A DNA stretch of 7,571 nucleotides from Thermoplasmatales archaeon (GCA_030019485.1 JASEEW010000088.1:1-7571), one strand, 5' to 3'; shown: positions 1 to 5,618, numbered from the stretch's first letter. Program-made: numbers and translations. Notes: a model not told the origin generated them from the letters alone.

Positions 1-53
1 GATTAACTGTACAAGCCTGTAGGGTAAAAAGGAATAAAAACCATACTTTAAGA

Positions 54-308
54 TTAAAAAAGAATGTTAAATCGCTTGCTAAAGGCAATAGTGCATGGAA
101 AGACATGGTTTATGAAAATATAGAAATATTGCCTGAGCAATATAACTCCTGCTATCACAGATGTAGCATAGGCTGAATCAATAATATCTAGTGAGAAAAG
201 AAGGCTTGGATATGTGTTGTTCTCAAAGAAAAGAAAAACGCAAAAGATTGAGAAGAGATTAAGAACAGTAGTATACAACCTATTAGTAATAGTGAAACAT
301 AAGAGCAA
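54..308 (-). CDS. Doubtful small hydrophobic ORF, possibly a gene remnant
   Basis: This is an open frame of 84 codons beginning with TTG, with no convincing ribosome-binding site in front. It would encode a protein with two hydrophobic stretches (about residues 14-28 and 46-66). Extending the same frame upstream meets a TAA at 318-320. Before that lies a short in-frame stretch from an ATG at 362, reading MKLYILGWVEPTAH. The two pieces together could be one small membrane protein broken by a nonsense codon. They could equally be chance, because AT-rich DNA readily gives hydrophobic frames. I recognise no family. It is listed because it is the only sizeable frame in the first 500 bases. Confidence 0.2.
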   Translation of the reverse strand: MLLCFTITNRLYTTVLNLFSIFCVFLFFENNTYPSLLFSLDIIDSAYATSVIAGVILLRQYFYIFINHVFPCTIAFSKRFNILF

Positions 309-362
309 GCGAAATACTTAATGAGCCGTTGGTTCTACCCAGCCTAAAATATATAGTTTCAT

Positions 363-425
363 ACCCATCTTGGTATAAAAATAGATTTGTCTAGATGGGT
401 TACTCTTAAAATCAGTTTTTTTTTT
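363..425 (+). terminator. Hairpin followed by a T10 run
   Basis: ACCCATCT (363-370) can pair with AGATGGGT (393-400) in an 8-bp stem. A run of ten T follows at 416-425. On the plus strand a long T-run is the usual archaeal termination signal, but no plus-strand gene is visible upstream in this window. It may end a transcript from outside the window or an unrecognised RNA. The alternative is a chance feature of AT-rich spacer. Confidence 0.35.
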
Positions 426-484
426 ATCAAAAAATGAATCTCTTAAATGTTTTTGTGAAAATATTTAGAGGATAAGAAATTTCT

Positions 485-492
485 AAAAAAAA
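485..492 (-). terminator. T8 run downstream of the zinc-ribbon gene
   Basis: Eight consecutive A on the plus strand read as T8 on the minus strand, 22 bases past the stop of the 55-residue zinc-ribbon gene. This is a plausible archaeal T-tract terminator for the minus-strand cluster that starts at 1286. An imperfect AT hairpin (about 440-470) lies further downstream in the direction of transcription. Confidence 0.45.
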
Positions 493-514
493 CATCAAAA
501 ACAGGATGCACTAC

Positions 515-682
515 TCAATTCTCGGACAACGCCTCCTCTATATCTTCCTCTATCACGAATGCGCCAATGTAATCGCAGTCCTTGCAGTGATACTTGTATC
601 CTGTGATTAGTCCTGCCTCATAGTAGAGTTCATGACCCCCGCACTGGGGACAGGTAAGCCTTTTTCTTGTTTTCTTTTTCAT
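515..682 (-). CDS. Small zinc-ribbon protein (55 aa)
   Basis: The frame gives 55 residues with a lysine/arginine-rich N-terminus. It has one treble-clef/zinc-ribbon-like cysteine set: CPQC at residues 11-14 and CKDC at 33-36. An acidic C-terminal tail (residues 45-54) contains many Glu. The start is supported by a strong ribosome-binding site, GAGGTGA, a few bases before the ATG. The four cysteines at ribbon spacing (18 residues between pairs) make it very likely to bind one zinc. The fold resembles the N-terminal ribbon of TFS and RNA polymerase small subunits, but I cannot assign a function. It lies 80 bases after the PqqD-like gene on the same strand, separated by an inverted repeat, and may share its transcript. 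Confidence 0.8.
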   Translation of the reverse strand: MKKKTRKRLTCPQCGGHELYYEAGLITGYKYHCKDCDYIGAFVIEEDIEEALSEN

Positions 683-700
683 TCTTCACCTCTTTTCAGT

Positions 701-767
701 AGTAGTTAGGGGCTAGGGGTTAGGAAACAGACTGCCCCTAATCCCTGACTACTAATCCCTAACTACT
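701..767. repeat. Heptamer-built inverted repeat (24-bp hairpin)
   Basis: Bases 701-724 pair with 744-767 over 24 positions with only two mismatches (713/755 and 717/751) and three G-U pairs. The loop is 19 bases (725-743). Both arms consist of degenerate 7-base units: GTTAGGG/GCTAGGG-like on the left, CCCTAAT, CCCTGAC and CCCTAAC on the right. The right arm includes the TAG stop codon of the PqqD-like gene (763-765), and the element fills the gap before the zinc-ribbon gene. There is no T-run after it on the minus strand, so a simple terminator role is not supported. It looks like a dispersed heptamer repeat element; an RNA-processing or stability hairpin is also possible. Confidence 0.75.
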
Positions 768-1116
768 TTTTTCTCTCCAGTGTTATTAACTGCCTTTGAA
801 GAAGTATTTGTAAAAAACCTGAAACCCTTTGCGGAACAGGCTCCATCTCCTCCTTGTATTTTTCATTCATCGCCTCACAGATATCCTTCACACTGTGTTT
901 TCCATCGCAGAGTTCCCAGATGTCTGTTCCCTGTTTATCCATCCTTAACCTGATGTTTTCAGGTCCTTTCAGTATTTTATGCAGAAACTTTTCAAACCTG
1001 GTGAAATTTTTTTTGAATGTGACAACAACAACACCGTTTTCCTTTTCCCATTTCACATCAAGCCTTTTAGGAACAATTGTTTCCAGTTTTTTTGAAACAG
1101 GTGTTTTGAACTTCAT
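763..1116 (-). CDS. PqqD-like small protein (117 aa)
   Basis: The protein resembles the PqqD family, winged-helix-like peptide-binding proteins that present precursor peptides to radical SAM enzymes in RiPP pathways. Visible family features are a PKRLDVKWE segment near residues 16-24, IRLRMDKQGTDIWELCDGKHSVKDI at about 55-79 (the usual 'LD..G..IW.L.DG..TV.EI' core), and a C-terminal RVSGFLQILLQRQLI helix at 97-111. The frame is open upstream to 1203. I place the start at the ATG at 1116 because that ATG overlaps the stop of the preceding membrane gene (ATGA), a GGAGG site lies just before it, and the extra N-terminal residues are only the out-of-frame reading of that gene. No radical SAM partner or precursor peptide is visible here, so the role is open. 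Confidence 0.75.
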   Translation of the reverse strand: MKFKTPVSKKLETIVPKRLDVKWEKENGVVVVTFKKNFTRFEKFLHKILKGPENIRLRMDKQGTDIWELCDGKHSVKDICEAMNEKYKEEMEPVPQRVSGFLQILLQRQLITLERKK

Positions 1117-1286
1117 AGGTACCTCCATGCCAGAATCATAAACGAAACAGTAAATATTACCGACAGCAGCGCAAAAAGCTGGGTTCTTGTTTTGTTTCTC
1201 CATACATGTTTAGCAATCCATGTAAGCCAGCCAAAGATGAATGCGCCAATGAGGCAGACAAGCAGAGGAACTATGCCATAAGCCAT
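1113..1286 (-). CDS. Small two-helix membrane protein (57 aa)
   Basis: The ORF encodes 57 residues with two hydrophobic helices, about residues 4-25 and 37-54. They are joined by a basic loop (KHVWRNKTRTQ), which suggests a hairpin in the membrane with the loop in the cytoplasm. Its TGA (1113-1115) overlaps the ATG of the PqqD-like gene, so the two are probably translationally coupled. A TATA-like element about 28 bases before the ATG suggests leaderless transcription from this gene. The overlap, promoter placement and amphipathic pattern support a real gene despite its size. No family is recognised. A membrane anchor or partner for the PqqD-like protein is an inference only. Confidence 0.65.
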   Translation of the reverse strand: MAYGIVPLLVCLIGAFIFGWLTWIAKHVWRNKTRTQLFALLSVIFTVSFMILAWRYL

Positions 1287-1307
1287 GATAAAGAATTGGC
1301 TTGATAC

Positions 1308-1318
1308 TACTTAAATAT
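1308..1318 (-). promoter_or_regulatory. TATA-like promoter of the membrane protein/PqqD-like cluster
   Basis: The minus strand reads ATATTTAAGTA, centred about 28 bases before the ATG at 1286. This is the archaeal spacing expected if the transcript starts at or next to the start codon. No ribosome-binding site is evident before that ATG, which fits a leaderless mRNA. Confidence 0.5.
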
Positions 1319-1425
1319 GCCTTCTGGAAACAGTGAAAACTCCGCTCTATTTTATCTCCTCTAAAAAAACTACATACCTTCCTGTCTGCCTGTTTTCCTC
1401 TCCCTTTTATTTTTTTAGCATCTCC

Positions 1426-1433
1426 TTTTAAAG
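1426..1433 (+). promoter_or_regulatory. TATA-like element of the ATP-cone gene
   Basis: TTTTAAAG lies about 38 bases before the ATG at 1468. A start site about 25 bases on would leave a short leader carrying the GGTGAT ribosome-binding site. The surrounding 1380-1425 is pyrimidine-rich and holds no gene. The rest of the 181-base divergent spacer (1287-1467) shows nothing else I can name. Confidence 0.4.
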
Positions 1434-1467
1434 ACTCTGAGAGTTATACATACTTTGGGTGATAAAA

Positions 1468-1701
1468 ATGGTAAAAGTAAAGAAGAAAGGCGGGGAGCTT
1501 GTGGATTTCGAGCCAGCAAAACTTGAAAGCAGTATCGTAAAAGTAGGTGTTGTTGAAGAGCTGGCAAAAGAGATAGCAGGTTCTATAAGAGTGGAAGAAG
1601 GAATGGAAACAGCAAATATCAGAACACAGGTGGTTAGTGCACTACAAGCAAAGGAACAATCAGAGGCTGCCAAAAGATACGAGGAGTTCAGAAAAGAATA
1701 A
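1468..1701 (+). CDS. Stand-alone ATP-cone domain protein (77 aa)
   Basis: The whole protein corresponds to an ATP-cone, the nucleotide-sensing module usually fused to the N-terminus of ribonucleotide reductases or found in NrdR. The pattern is visible throughout. There is VKKKGGELVDFEPAKLESSI at the start, in place of the family's 'V.KRDG..V.FD..KI..AI'. A helix with LAKEIAGSI follows, then IRTQVVSAL, and finally the family-typical AAKRYEEFRK end. The ATG at 1468 is preferred over the GTG at 1459 because GGTGAT sits just before it. There is no catalytic reductase or zinc-finger part, and the frame ends cleanly, so it is a free-standing domain. It may act as a nucleotide-responsive regulator, but its target is unknown. 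It is divergent from the PqqD-like cluster and has its own terminator. Confidence 0.75.
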   Translation: MVKVKKKGGELVDFEPAKLESSIVKVGVVEELAKEIAGSIRVEEGMETANIRTQVVSALQAKEQSEAAKRYEEFRKE

Positions 1702-1714
1702 TTACCTTCTTCTC

Positions 1715-1766
1715 TTTTTCTTATTTTTTGAATACCATATTTTTTCCTCTGAAATACTGTTTTTTT
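1715..1766 (+). terminator. T-rich terminator after the ATP-cone gene
   Basis: After the stop there are successive T-runs at 1715-1719 (T5), 1724-1729 (T6), 1740-1745 (T6) and 1760-1766 (T7). Clustered T-tracts without a hairpin are the typical archaeal intrinsic terminator. Confidence 0.65.
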
Positions 1767-1826
1767 CCTAGTTCCTGTTTTCCCTTTCTTCACCATAATA
1801 TTTTTTTGTTGAATATTTCAGCAACC

Positions 1827-1834
1827 TATAAATA
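1827..1834 (+). promoter_or_regulatory. TATA box of the OPT transporter gene
   Basis: TATAAATA is centred about 27 bases before the ATG at 1858. The spacing predicts transcription starting at the start codon, and no ribosome-binding site is seen upstream of that ATG. Confidence 0.65.
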
Positions 1835-1857
1835 TTCACAATGAGTTACAATAATTA

Positions 1858-3969
1858 ATGGGGAAAGTGAGAAGTTTTACATACAGGCGTGCTTTAACTG
1901 CAAAAGGCTTGGAAAAGATTGAAAAGGACACGATGCAACTGTATGAGCCTGATATGTATGCAAATTTTAACACAGGCACACTTGAGCAGTACTTGGATGA
2001 AAGATACAGGGTAACCAGTTTTAAGAAAAAACAGTGGGTATGGAAAAAGGTTGCCGTTGGAATAATCGTAGGAGCGATATTCGCTATAATCAACCAGTAT
2101 GTAGGACTGAAGGTTGGGATGATTGTCGCAGGAAACTGGTATCTGATGTACATGCTGGGATTAGCGTTAAGATGGAGCCCTGCAGAGATCAACATGTCCT
2201 CAGGCGCAAGCACGGGTGCATCTGCTACCTGCACAGGCTTTGTTTTCACATATCCTGCAATCTTTTTGCTTGCATATCATTGGGCTTACGAAGGTGAAGG
2301 CGGTTCACGTCTCATAACGCCAGAGACTATTCCAGCTGTTTCAATCGCTTTGGTTTCATGCCTGCTTGCAGGGTTTCTAGGCGTACTTTTTTTCACTATT
2401 TTCAGAAAAATTTGGCTTATAGAGGATCCTTTGCCTGTCCCGGGCTTTGAGGCAACAATAAAACTCTTAGACATAGCACATGACATTACAGCGGGTTCTG
2501 TTGAAAGAGCAAAAAAATCGTTGAAGATCATTTCTGCGTGTTCTGTTGCAACAGGAATTTTTGTGTTTTTAAGAGACTTCCCGCTGATAAAAGGCGAGAA
2601 AACAGCTGTTTATGCTGCAAACAGGGCTGGAGAAATTTCTGTGTTGGATTTACTGTTCTCCAGCAGTAAATGGTACATAAAAGGTGATCTCATTCAGCCC
2701 TATGAAACAGACATGAATATTTACACGCACATAGGTTTTGGTCTTTCCCCATTGATGATAACCATTGGGTGGTTCATGAAAATGAGGTCTGCATTTTTGA
2801 TGTCAGCAGGAACATTACTGACATGGTTTGTTATCATACCATTAGCACTTGGCATAAATGTTCCAATATATTGGCCGGTAGATGGTGTATATTATTATGT
2901 TACAGAACCCACAAAATTCCTTAATCCGGAATACGGTTTGACACCTGCAATTATCGCGCATTCAAAGGTTGCAACACCAATAGCAATAGGTGCAATCATA
3001 GGAGGAGGTATTACAGCATTGCTTAAAATGTCCAAGGTGTTCAAAACCTCTGCAGAAGACATACTCAAACTCAGGGGTAAAGAAAGAAAGGATTACATAA
3101 AAGGTAGAGGATGGTATGAATGGCCAACATCCCATATACCAATAGCGGCTGTAATAGCATTTGTTGGTATAGCAACTGTTTTCTCTTTTGCAGGCTTCCC
3201 GGTCCTGCAATCAATTGCACTTTCAATCGTATTAATCATTGTAACATTCTTTTTATCAGCAATCGCAGTAAAGGTTATGGGAGAGGTTAGAATAACACCT
3301 GTATCAGGCACATCATTCATCACACTTTTAATACTTGTTGGTGTGCTCACAGCCATGGGAACACCTAAACATATCACATTAATAATGGCGCTTCTGGGAA
3401 CAACTGTTTTTGGTACTGTATGTTCACTTTCAGCAGATATCATAGGTGATTTCAAGGCAGGGATTTACTGCGGGACAAAACCATACAATCTCATAAAAGG
3501 TGAAATTACAGGCATGCTCCCAGGGGCGATAGCAGCAGCGATAGGTGCAACCATTCTATCATATGGTCTGGCAACAGGTGCATTAAACCTTGCAGCGCCT
3601 CAGGCACATGCATTCGCCACATTCTCACAGGTAATCATGGGTGGAAAGGCGCCTTATGATTTACTTCTACTCGGTTTTTGCATTGGTGTTTTTGCAGAAA
3701 TCGCCACAGGAATGGGCACAGCATTTGGTCTTGGAATGTATCTTCCACTTTCTGTAACACTACCAATATTATTCGGAGGAATTTTCAGAGATGTATGGGA
3801 GAAGAAATGGCTTGAGCCAAAAGCAAAGGCAGAGAAATGGGATGAAAAAACAAAAACCCTGAAAGTAATAAACACCTACATGATTGGCACTGGTCTTCTA
3901 ATAGGTGAGGCAATCGTTGGCACAATCATAGCAATATATCTTGTTATACCATTATTCACAGGAGGCTAG
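1858..3969 (+). CDS. OPT-family (oligopeptide transporter) membrane protein (703 aa)
   Basis: This is a polytopic membrane protein of the OPT superfamily, secondary transporters of small peptides, peptide-like compounds or metal chelates driven by ion gradients. About 60 soluble, charged residues precede the first helix. NQYVGLKVGM (79-88) corresponds to the 'GLYVGLKTGMT' family signature. The segment around residues 110-137 (MSSGASTGASATCTGFVFTYPA) matches the conserved 'SAG..LA.GV.FTLPAL' loop. The EDPLPVPGFEA stretch at about 189-199 matches 'EE..LPYPEG.A'. PVSGTS lies near 480 and a D-I-I-G-D-F-K-A-G stretch near 525-535. Length and helix count (about 14-16) agree with complete archaeal members. 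It has its own leaderless promoter and no operon partner, so the substrate cannot be inferred. Confidence 0.92.
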   Translation: MGKVRSFTYRRALTAKGLEKIEKDTMQLYEPDMYANFNTGTLEQYLDERYRVTSFKKKQWVWKKVAVGIIVGAIFAIINQYVGLKVGMIVAGNWYLMYMLGLALRWSPAEINMSSGASTGASATCTGFVFTYPAIFLLAYHWAYEGEGGSRLITPETIPAVSIALVSCLLAGFLGVLFFTIFRKIWLIEDPLPVPGFEATIKLLDIAHDITAGSVERAKKSLKIISACSVATGIFVFLRDFPLIKGEKTAVYAANRAGEISVLDLLFSSSKWYIKGDLIQPYETDMNIYTHIGFGLSPLMITIGWFMKMRSAFLMSAGTLLTWFVIIPLALGINVPIYWPVDGVYYYVTEPTKFLNPEYGLTPAIIAHSKVATPIAIGAIIGGGITALLKMSKVFKTSAEDILKLRGKERKDYIKGRGWYEWPTSHIPIAAVIAFVGIATVFSFAGFPVLQSIALSIVLIIVTFFLSAIAVKVMGEVRITPVSGTSFITLLILVGVLTAMGTPKHITLIMALLGTTVFGTVCSLSADIIGDFKAGIYCGTKPYNLIKGEITGMLPGAIAAAIGATILSYGLATGALNLAAPQAHAFATFSQVIMGGKAPYDLLLLGFCIGVFAEIATGMGTAFGLGMYLPLSVTLPILFGGIFRDVWEKKWLEPKAKAEKWDEKTKTLKVINTYMIGTGLLIGEAIVGTIIAIYLVIPLFTGG

Positions 3970-4256
3970 TACCAAAGCGGGAAATATAATTTGCCGCCGC
4001 ATTTTGGGCAAACATCCTTTTCTACAGATTTTTTTGTTTTACAGCAGTCTGGGCAGATAAGTATTTTACATTTTTTACATTTCATCATATCTCCTCCTTT
4101 TGTCATTATTGATTCTTTCGCAGCCCAGCCAGAATACTCTGTATTGCACACACCGCAGGTGTAACCTGTTTTACCAATAATGCTTCCATCAATTTTTTCT
4201 AACGTCTCAGAAACCTTCTCAACCTTCTTCCAGACCTTTTCCGCTGTTTCACCCAT
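3966..4256 (-). CDS. Zinc-ribbon protein (96 aa)
   Basis: An N-terminal amphipathic helix rich in Lys/Glu (residues 5-22) is followed by four cysteine pairs: CGVC (34-37), CKKC (60-63), CPDC with an adjacent Cys (68-72) and CPKC (83-86). This suggests two zinc sites, perhaps interleaved. A GGTGTGATC ribosome-binding site precedes the ATG. The stop overlaps the stop of the convergent OPT gene by 4 bases. I do not recognise a named family. Zinc ribbons of this kind often mediate protein or nucleic-acid contacts. It has its own TATA box, although read-through from the methyltransferase gene 79 bases upstream is possible, since no T-run separates them. Confidence 0.75.
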   Translation of the reverse strand: MGETAEKVWKKVEKVSETLEKIDGSIIGKTGYTCGVCNTEYSGWAAKESIMTKGGDMMKCKKCKILICPDCCKTKKSVEKDVCPKCGGKLYFPLWY

Positions 4257-4287
4257 TGATCACACCAGCAACTTATTGTTTTGTTAC

Positions 4288-4296
4288 TATAAATAT
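4288..4296 (-). promoter_or_regulatory. TATA box of the 96-aa zinc-ribbon gene
   Basis: The minus strand reads ATATTTATA about 36 bases before the ATG at 4256. A start site about 26 bases on would give a leader of roughly 10 bases carrying the GGTG ribosome-binding site. Confidence 0.5.
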
Positions 4297-4335
4297 TTTC
4301 TCTACATTCTTTTCATTACTTTCTTCTTTCCAGTA

Positions 4336-5127
4336 TTATCTTTTTCTGCCTATTGCATAGAAGCAGGGTGTAAAAGAAAAACTTAGACCGTTTTCAATTC
4401 TCTTAATCTCCTCCGTCTTATATTTTTTTATCTGCTCCTTTGTCCAGCCATTTCTCTGAAATAATTTTTCCAACACCCAGAATTGGTTTAAGAACATGTC
4501 TAAACGTTTTTTATCACCTTTAAGTAAAATATAATCGCTCTCGGTATCAATCCCAAACTCTGTTTTTAATCCTGCCTTACTAAATAGGTATTTCAATTTT
4601 CGACCAGTATACAGATCAGCACCAATCTCTTCCATGTTTTTTAAGATTAGAGGAGATGCTTTGTTTTCTGGATAATCAATTCTGCCTGCATAATCTGGTT
4701 CCAATGTAGCAAGAACCATTCCATTCTTTTGAGTCACTCTTACCATTTCGTTTACAGCCTTCTGCTGGTCTTTAATATAAACAAGGACAATATTAAACAT
4801 AACAAGATCAAAAGCCTCATTCTCAAAAGGTAAATCCAGAACATTTGCTTTTATCACCTTAGTATTGTTGATATCTGACAGAAGTCTTTCTGCTCGCTGG
4901 AGTTTTCTTTCATCAATATCGACACCAACAACATCTCCTTTAGTTAAAAGAGCGATATCCATTGTAACAGCACCTGTTCCACAACCCACATCCAGTATTC
5001 TTCTTTTGTTTTTTAAATCCACTTTTTTGTATAATCTGTGTCTATACTCTTTGCTTTCATCTGCTTGTTGTTTTAATTTTTTTGCCCAATCCTCTGCTGT
5101 CCAATCATCTTTTTTAATAGCTGACAT
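4336..5127 (-). CDS. Class I SAM-dependent methyltransferase (263 aa)
   Basis: The Rossmann-fold methyltransferase core is clear. Motif I ILDVGCGTGA lies at residues 44-53, and the acidic residue that binds the SAM ribose at Asp70 in GVDID. An 'NVLDLPFENEAFDLV' region at 95-109 fits motifs for the adenine pocket and the start of strand 4. The post-motif sequence VLATLEPDY follows. This pattern is common in small-molecule methyltransferases of the UbiE/Methyltransf_11 type; the substrate is unknown. The frame extends to an ATG at 5163. I prefer the ATG at 5127, because the TATA box at 5173-5187 would start transcription near 5152, inside the longer version, and a GGATGAT ribosome-binding site precedes 5127. 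The gene is divergent from the split tRNA-Pro gene. Confidence 0.85.
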   Translation of the reverse strand: MSAIKKDDWTAEDWAKKLKQQADESKEYRHRLYKKVDLKNKRRILDVGCGTGAVTMDIALLTKGDVVGVDIDERKLQRAERLLSDINNTKVIKANVLDLPFENEAFDLVMFNIVLVYIKDQQKAVNEMVRVTQKNGMVLATLEPDYAGRIDYPENKASPLILKNMEEIGADLYTGRKLKYLFSKAGLKTEFGIDTESDYILLKGDKKRLDMFLNQFWVLEKLFQRNGWTKEQIKKYKTEEIKRIENGLSFSFTPCFYAIGRKR

Positions 5128-5172
5128 TTTATCATCCCTGCAAATGTTGGTTTCCAAATACATTTATGTTAC

Positions 5173-5190
5173 TATAAATATATTTATATT
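5173..5190. promoter_or_regulatory. Shared divergent TATA region
   Basis: TATAAATATATTTATATT is near-palindromic and can serve as a TATA box in both directions. Leftward, a start site near 5152 gives a short leader for the methyltransferase gene. Rightward, a start site near 5212 lies just before the tRNA-Pro 5' end at 5219. No other promoter is visible in this 91-base spacer. Confidence 0.55.
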
Positions 5191-5258
5191 CCCTGAACAA
5201 GATACATTGTTTCACTCTGGGGCTGTGGGGTAGATTGGTCAATCCTACGGGCTTTGGG

Positions 5259-5548
5259 ACAGCCCTTTTCTTCTTTTTTATCAAAAAGAAGAAAATTCGT
5301 AGGAGCAGAAGCTCCTATTCTTCTCCGAATGTAATGAGGAGATATGAGGAATGAAATTCCGAAATACTACAAATTTGCATAAGCAAATTTGTAGAGCAAC
5401 TGGCGGAAAAGAAGAAAAACAGCCTACTTACTACGGAATTGTATAGCAATTCCGTACGTTGCTAGGAATTTGCAAAGCAAATTCCGTTGCATCAGTAAGC
5501 TTAGGCAGTTGCCTATGGCAACTGCCATTTTCTCTTGGCTGGCAAGAG
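5259..5548 (+). other. Predicted tRNA-Pro intron, 290 bases, packed with hairpins
   Basis: The boundaries follow a bulge-helix-bulge-like junction. TTTG (5253-5256) pairs with CAAG (5543-5546). AGA (5547-5549) forms a 3-base bulge next to the anticodon stem. GGA (5257-5259) forms the other bulge, and CAGCC (5260-5264) pairs with GGCTG (5537-5541), leaving G5542 unpaired. Cutting after the second base of each bulge gives position 37/38 on both sides. Internal hairpins are: 13 bp at 5266-5278/5283-5295; 7 bp at 5300-5306/5311-5317 within an ATTCG/CGAAT outer stem; 5 bp at 5348-5352/5356-5360; 12 bp at 5367-5378/5383-5394; 10 bp at 5432-5441/5447-5456; 9 bp at 5465-5473/5477-5485; and 10 bp at 5504-5513/5517-5526. 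No homing-endonuclease frame is present. Archaeal tRNA introns are usually a few tens of bases long. Confidence 0.7.
5343..5394 (+). repeat. Intronic copy of the double-hairpin repeat
   Basis: First hairpin: TAT/ATA outer pairing, GA (5346-5347) opposite GAA (5361-5363), inner stem GGAAT/ATTCC and loop GAA. A 12-bp hairpin with an ATAA loop follows with no gap (5367-5394). The order and the GA/GAA internal loop match the three copies at 5617-5860, while the outer stem and both hairpin lengths differ. Confidence 0.7.
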
Positions 5549-5583
5549 AGCCTGAGACCCCGATTCAAATTCGGGCAGCCCCA

Positions 5584-5618
5584 TTTTTAAATTGTGAGCA
5601 GAGCGAACAATTTAAAAA
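5584..5618 (+). repeat. 12-bp AT-rich hairpin directly after the tRNA
   Basis: Bases 5584-5595 (TTTTTAAATTGT) pair perfectly with 5607-5618. The loop is GAGCAGAGCGA. The stem begins at the base after the tRNA discriminator. The T5 at its start could act as a weak terminator for the tRNA. Its last five bases are shared with the start of the next repeat unit, so the two structures compete at that edge. Confidence 0.6.

Larger units (their letters stand above)
5219..5583 (+). tRNA. tRNA-Pro (UGG), split by a 290-base intron
   Basis: Exon 1 (5219-5258) gives the 5' acceptor strand GGGGCTG, a D-arm (GGGT/ATCC, with GG in the loop), the anticodon-stem strand CGGGC and the loop start TTTGGG. Exon 2 (5549-5583) gives loop base A38, anticodon-stem strand GCCTG, a 4-base variable loop, the T-arm CCCGA-TTCAAAT-TCGGG, the acceptor strand CAGCCCC and discriminator A. 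The acceptor stem is a perfect 7 bp and the T-stem a perfect 5 bp. The anticodon stem pairs with one G-U. The joined loop TTTGGGA carries anticodon TGG (5255-5257), as in proline tRNAs. CCA is not encoded. The mature tRNA would be 75 bases plus CCA. Two bases (TA) separate the D-stem and anticodon stem in this alignment. Preservation of both halves argues for a working gene. Confidence 0.85.

Noticed and set aside
701..767. Intrinsic terminator for the minus-strand cluster
   Set aside because: No T-run follows on the minus strand, and the next base pairs lead straight into the ribosome-binding site of the zinc-ribbon gene.
1117..1203. N-terminal extension of the PqqD-like protein from an ATG at 1203
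   Set aside because: The extra 29 residues overlap the membrane-protein gene in another frame. The ATG at 1116 has a GGAGG site and a stop/start overlap, and the family core begins after it.
1428..1796. Minus-strand 122-codon frame over the ATP-cone gene
   Set aside because: It is the antisense shadow of the ATP-cone gene and its T-rich terminator. The serine/phenylalanine-rich composition is not protein-like.
5128..5163. Longer start of the minus-strand methyltransferase at 5163
   Set aside because: The TATA box at 5173-5187 would place the transcript start downstream of that codon. The ATG at 5127 has a ribosome-binding site.
5259..5548. Box C/D guide RNA or homing endonuclease inside the tRNA intron
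   Set aside because: I found no convincing RTGATGA/CTGA box pair in the right arrangement, and no LAGLIDADG-type frame of useful length.
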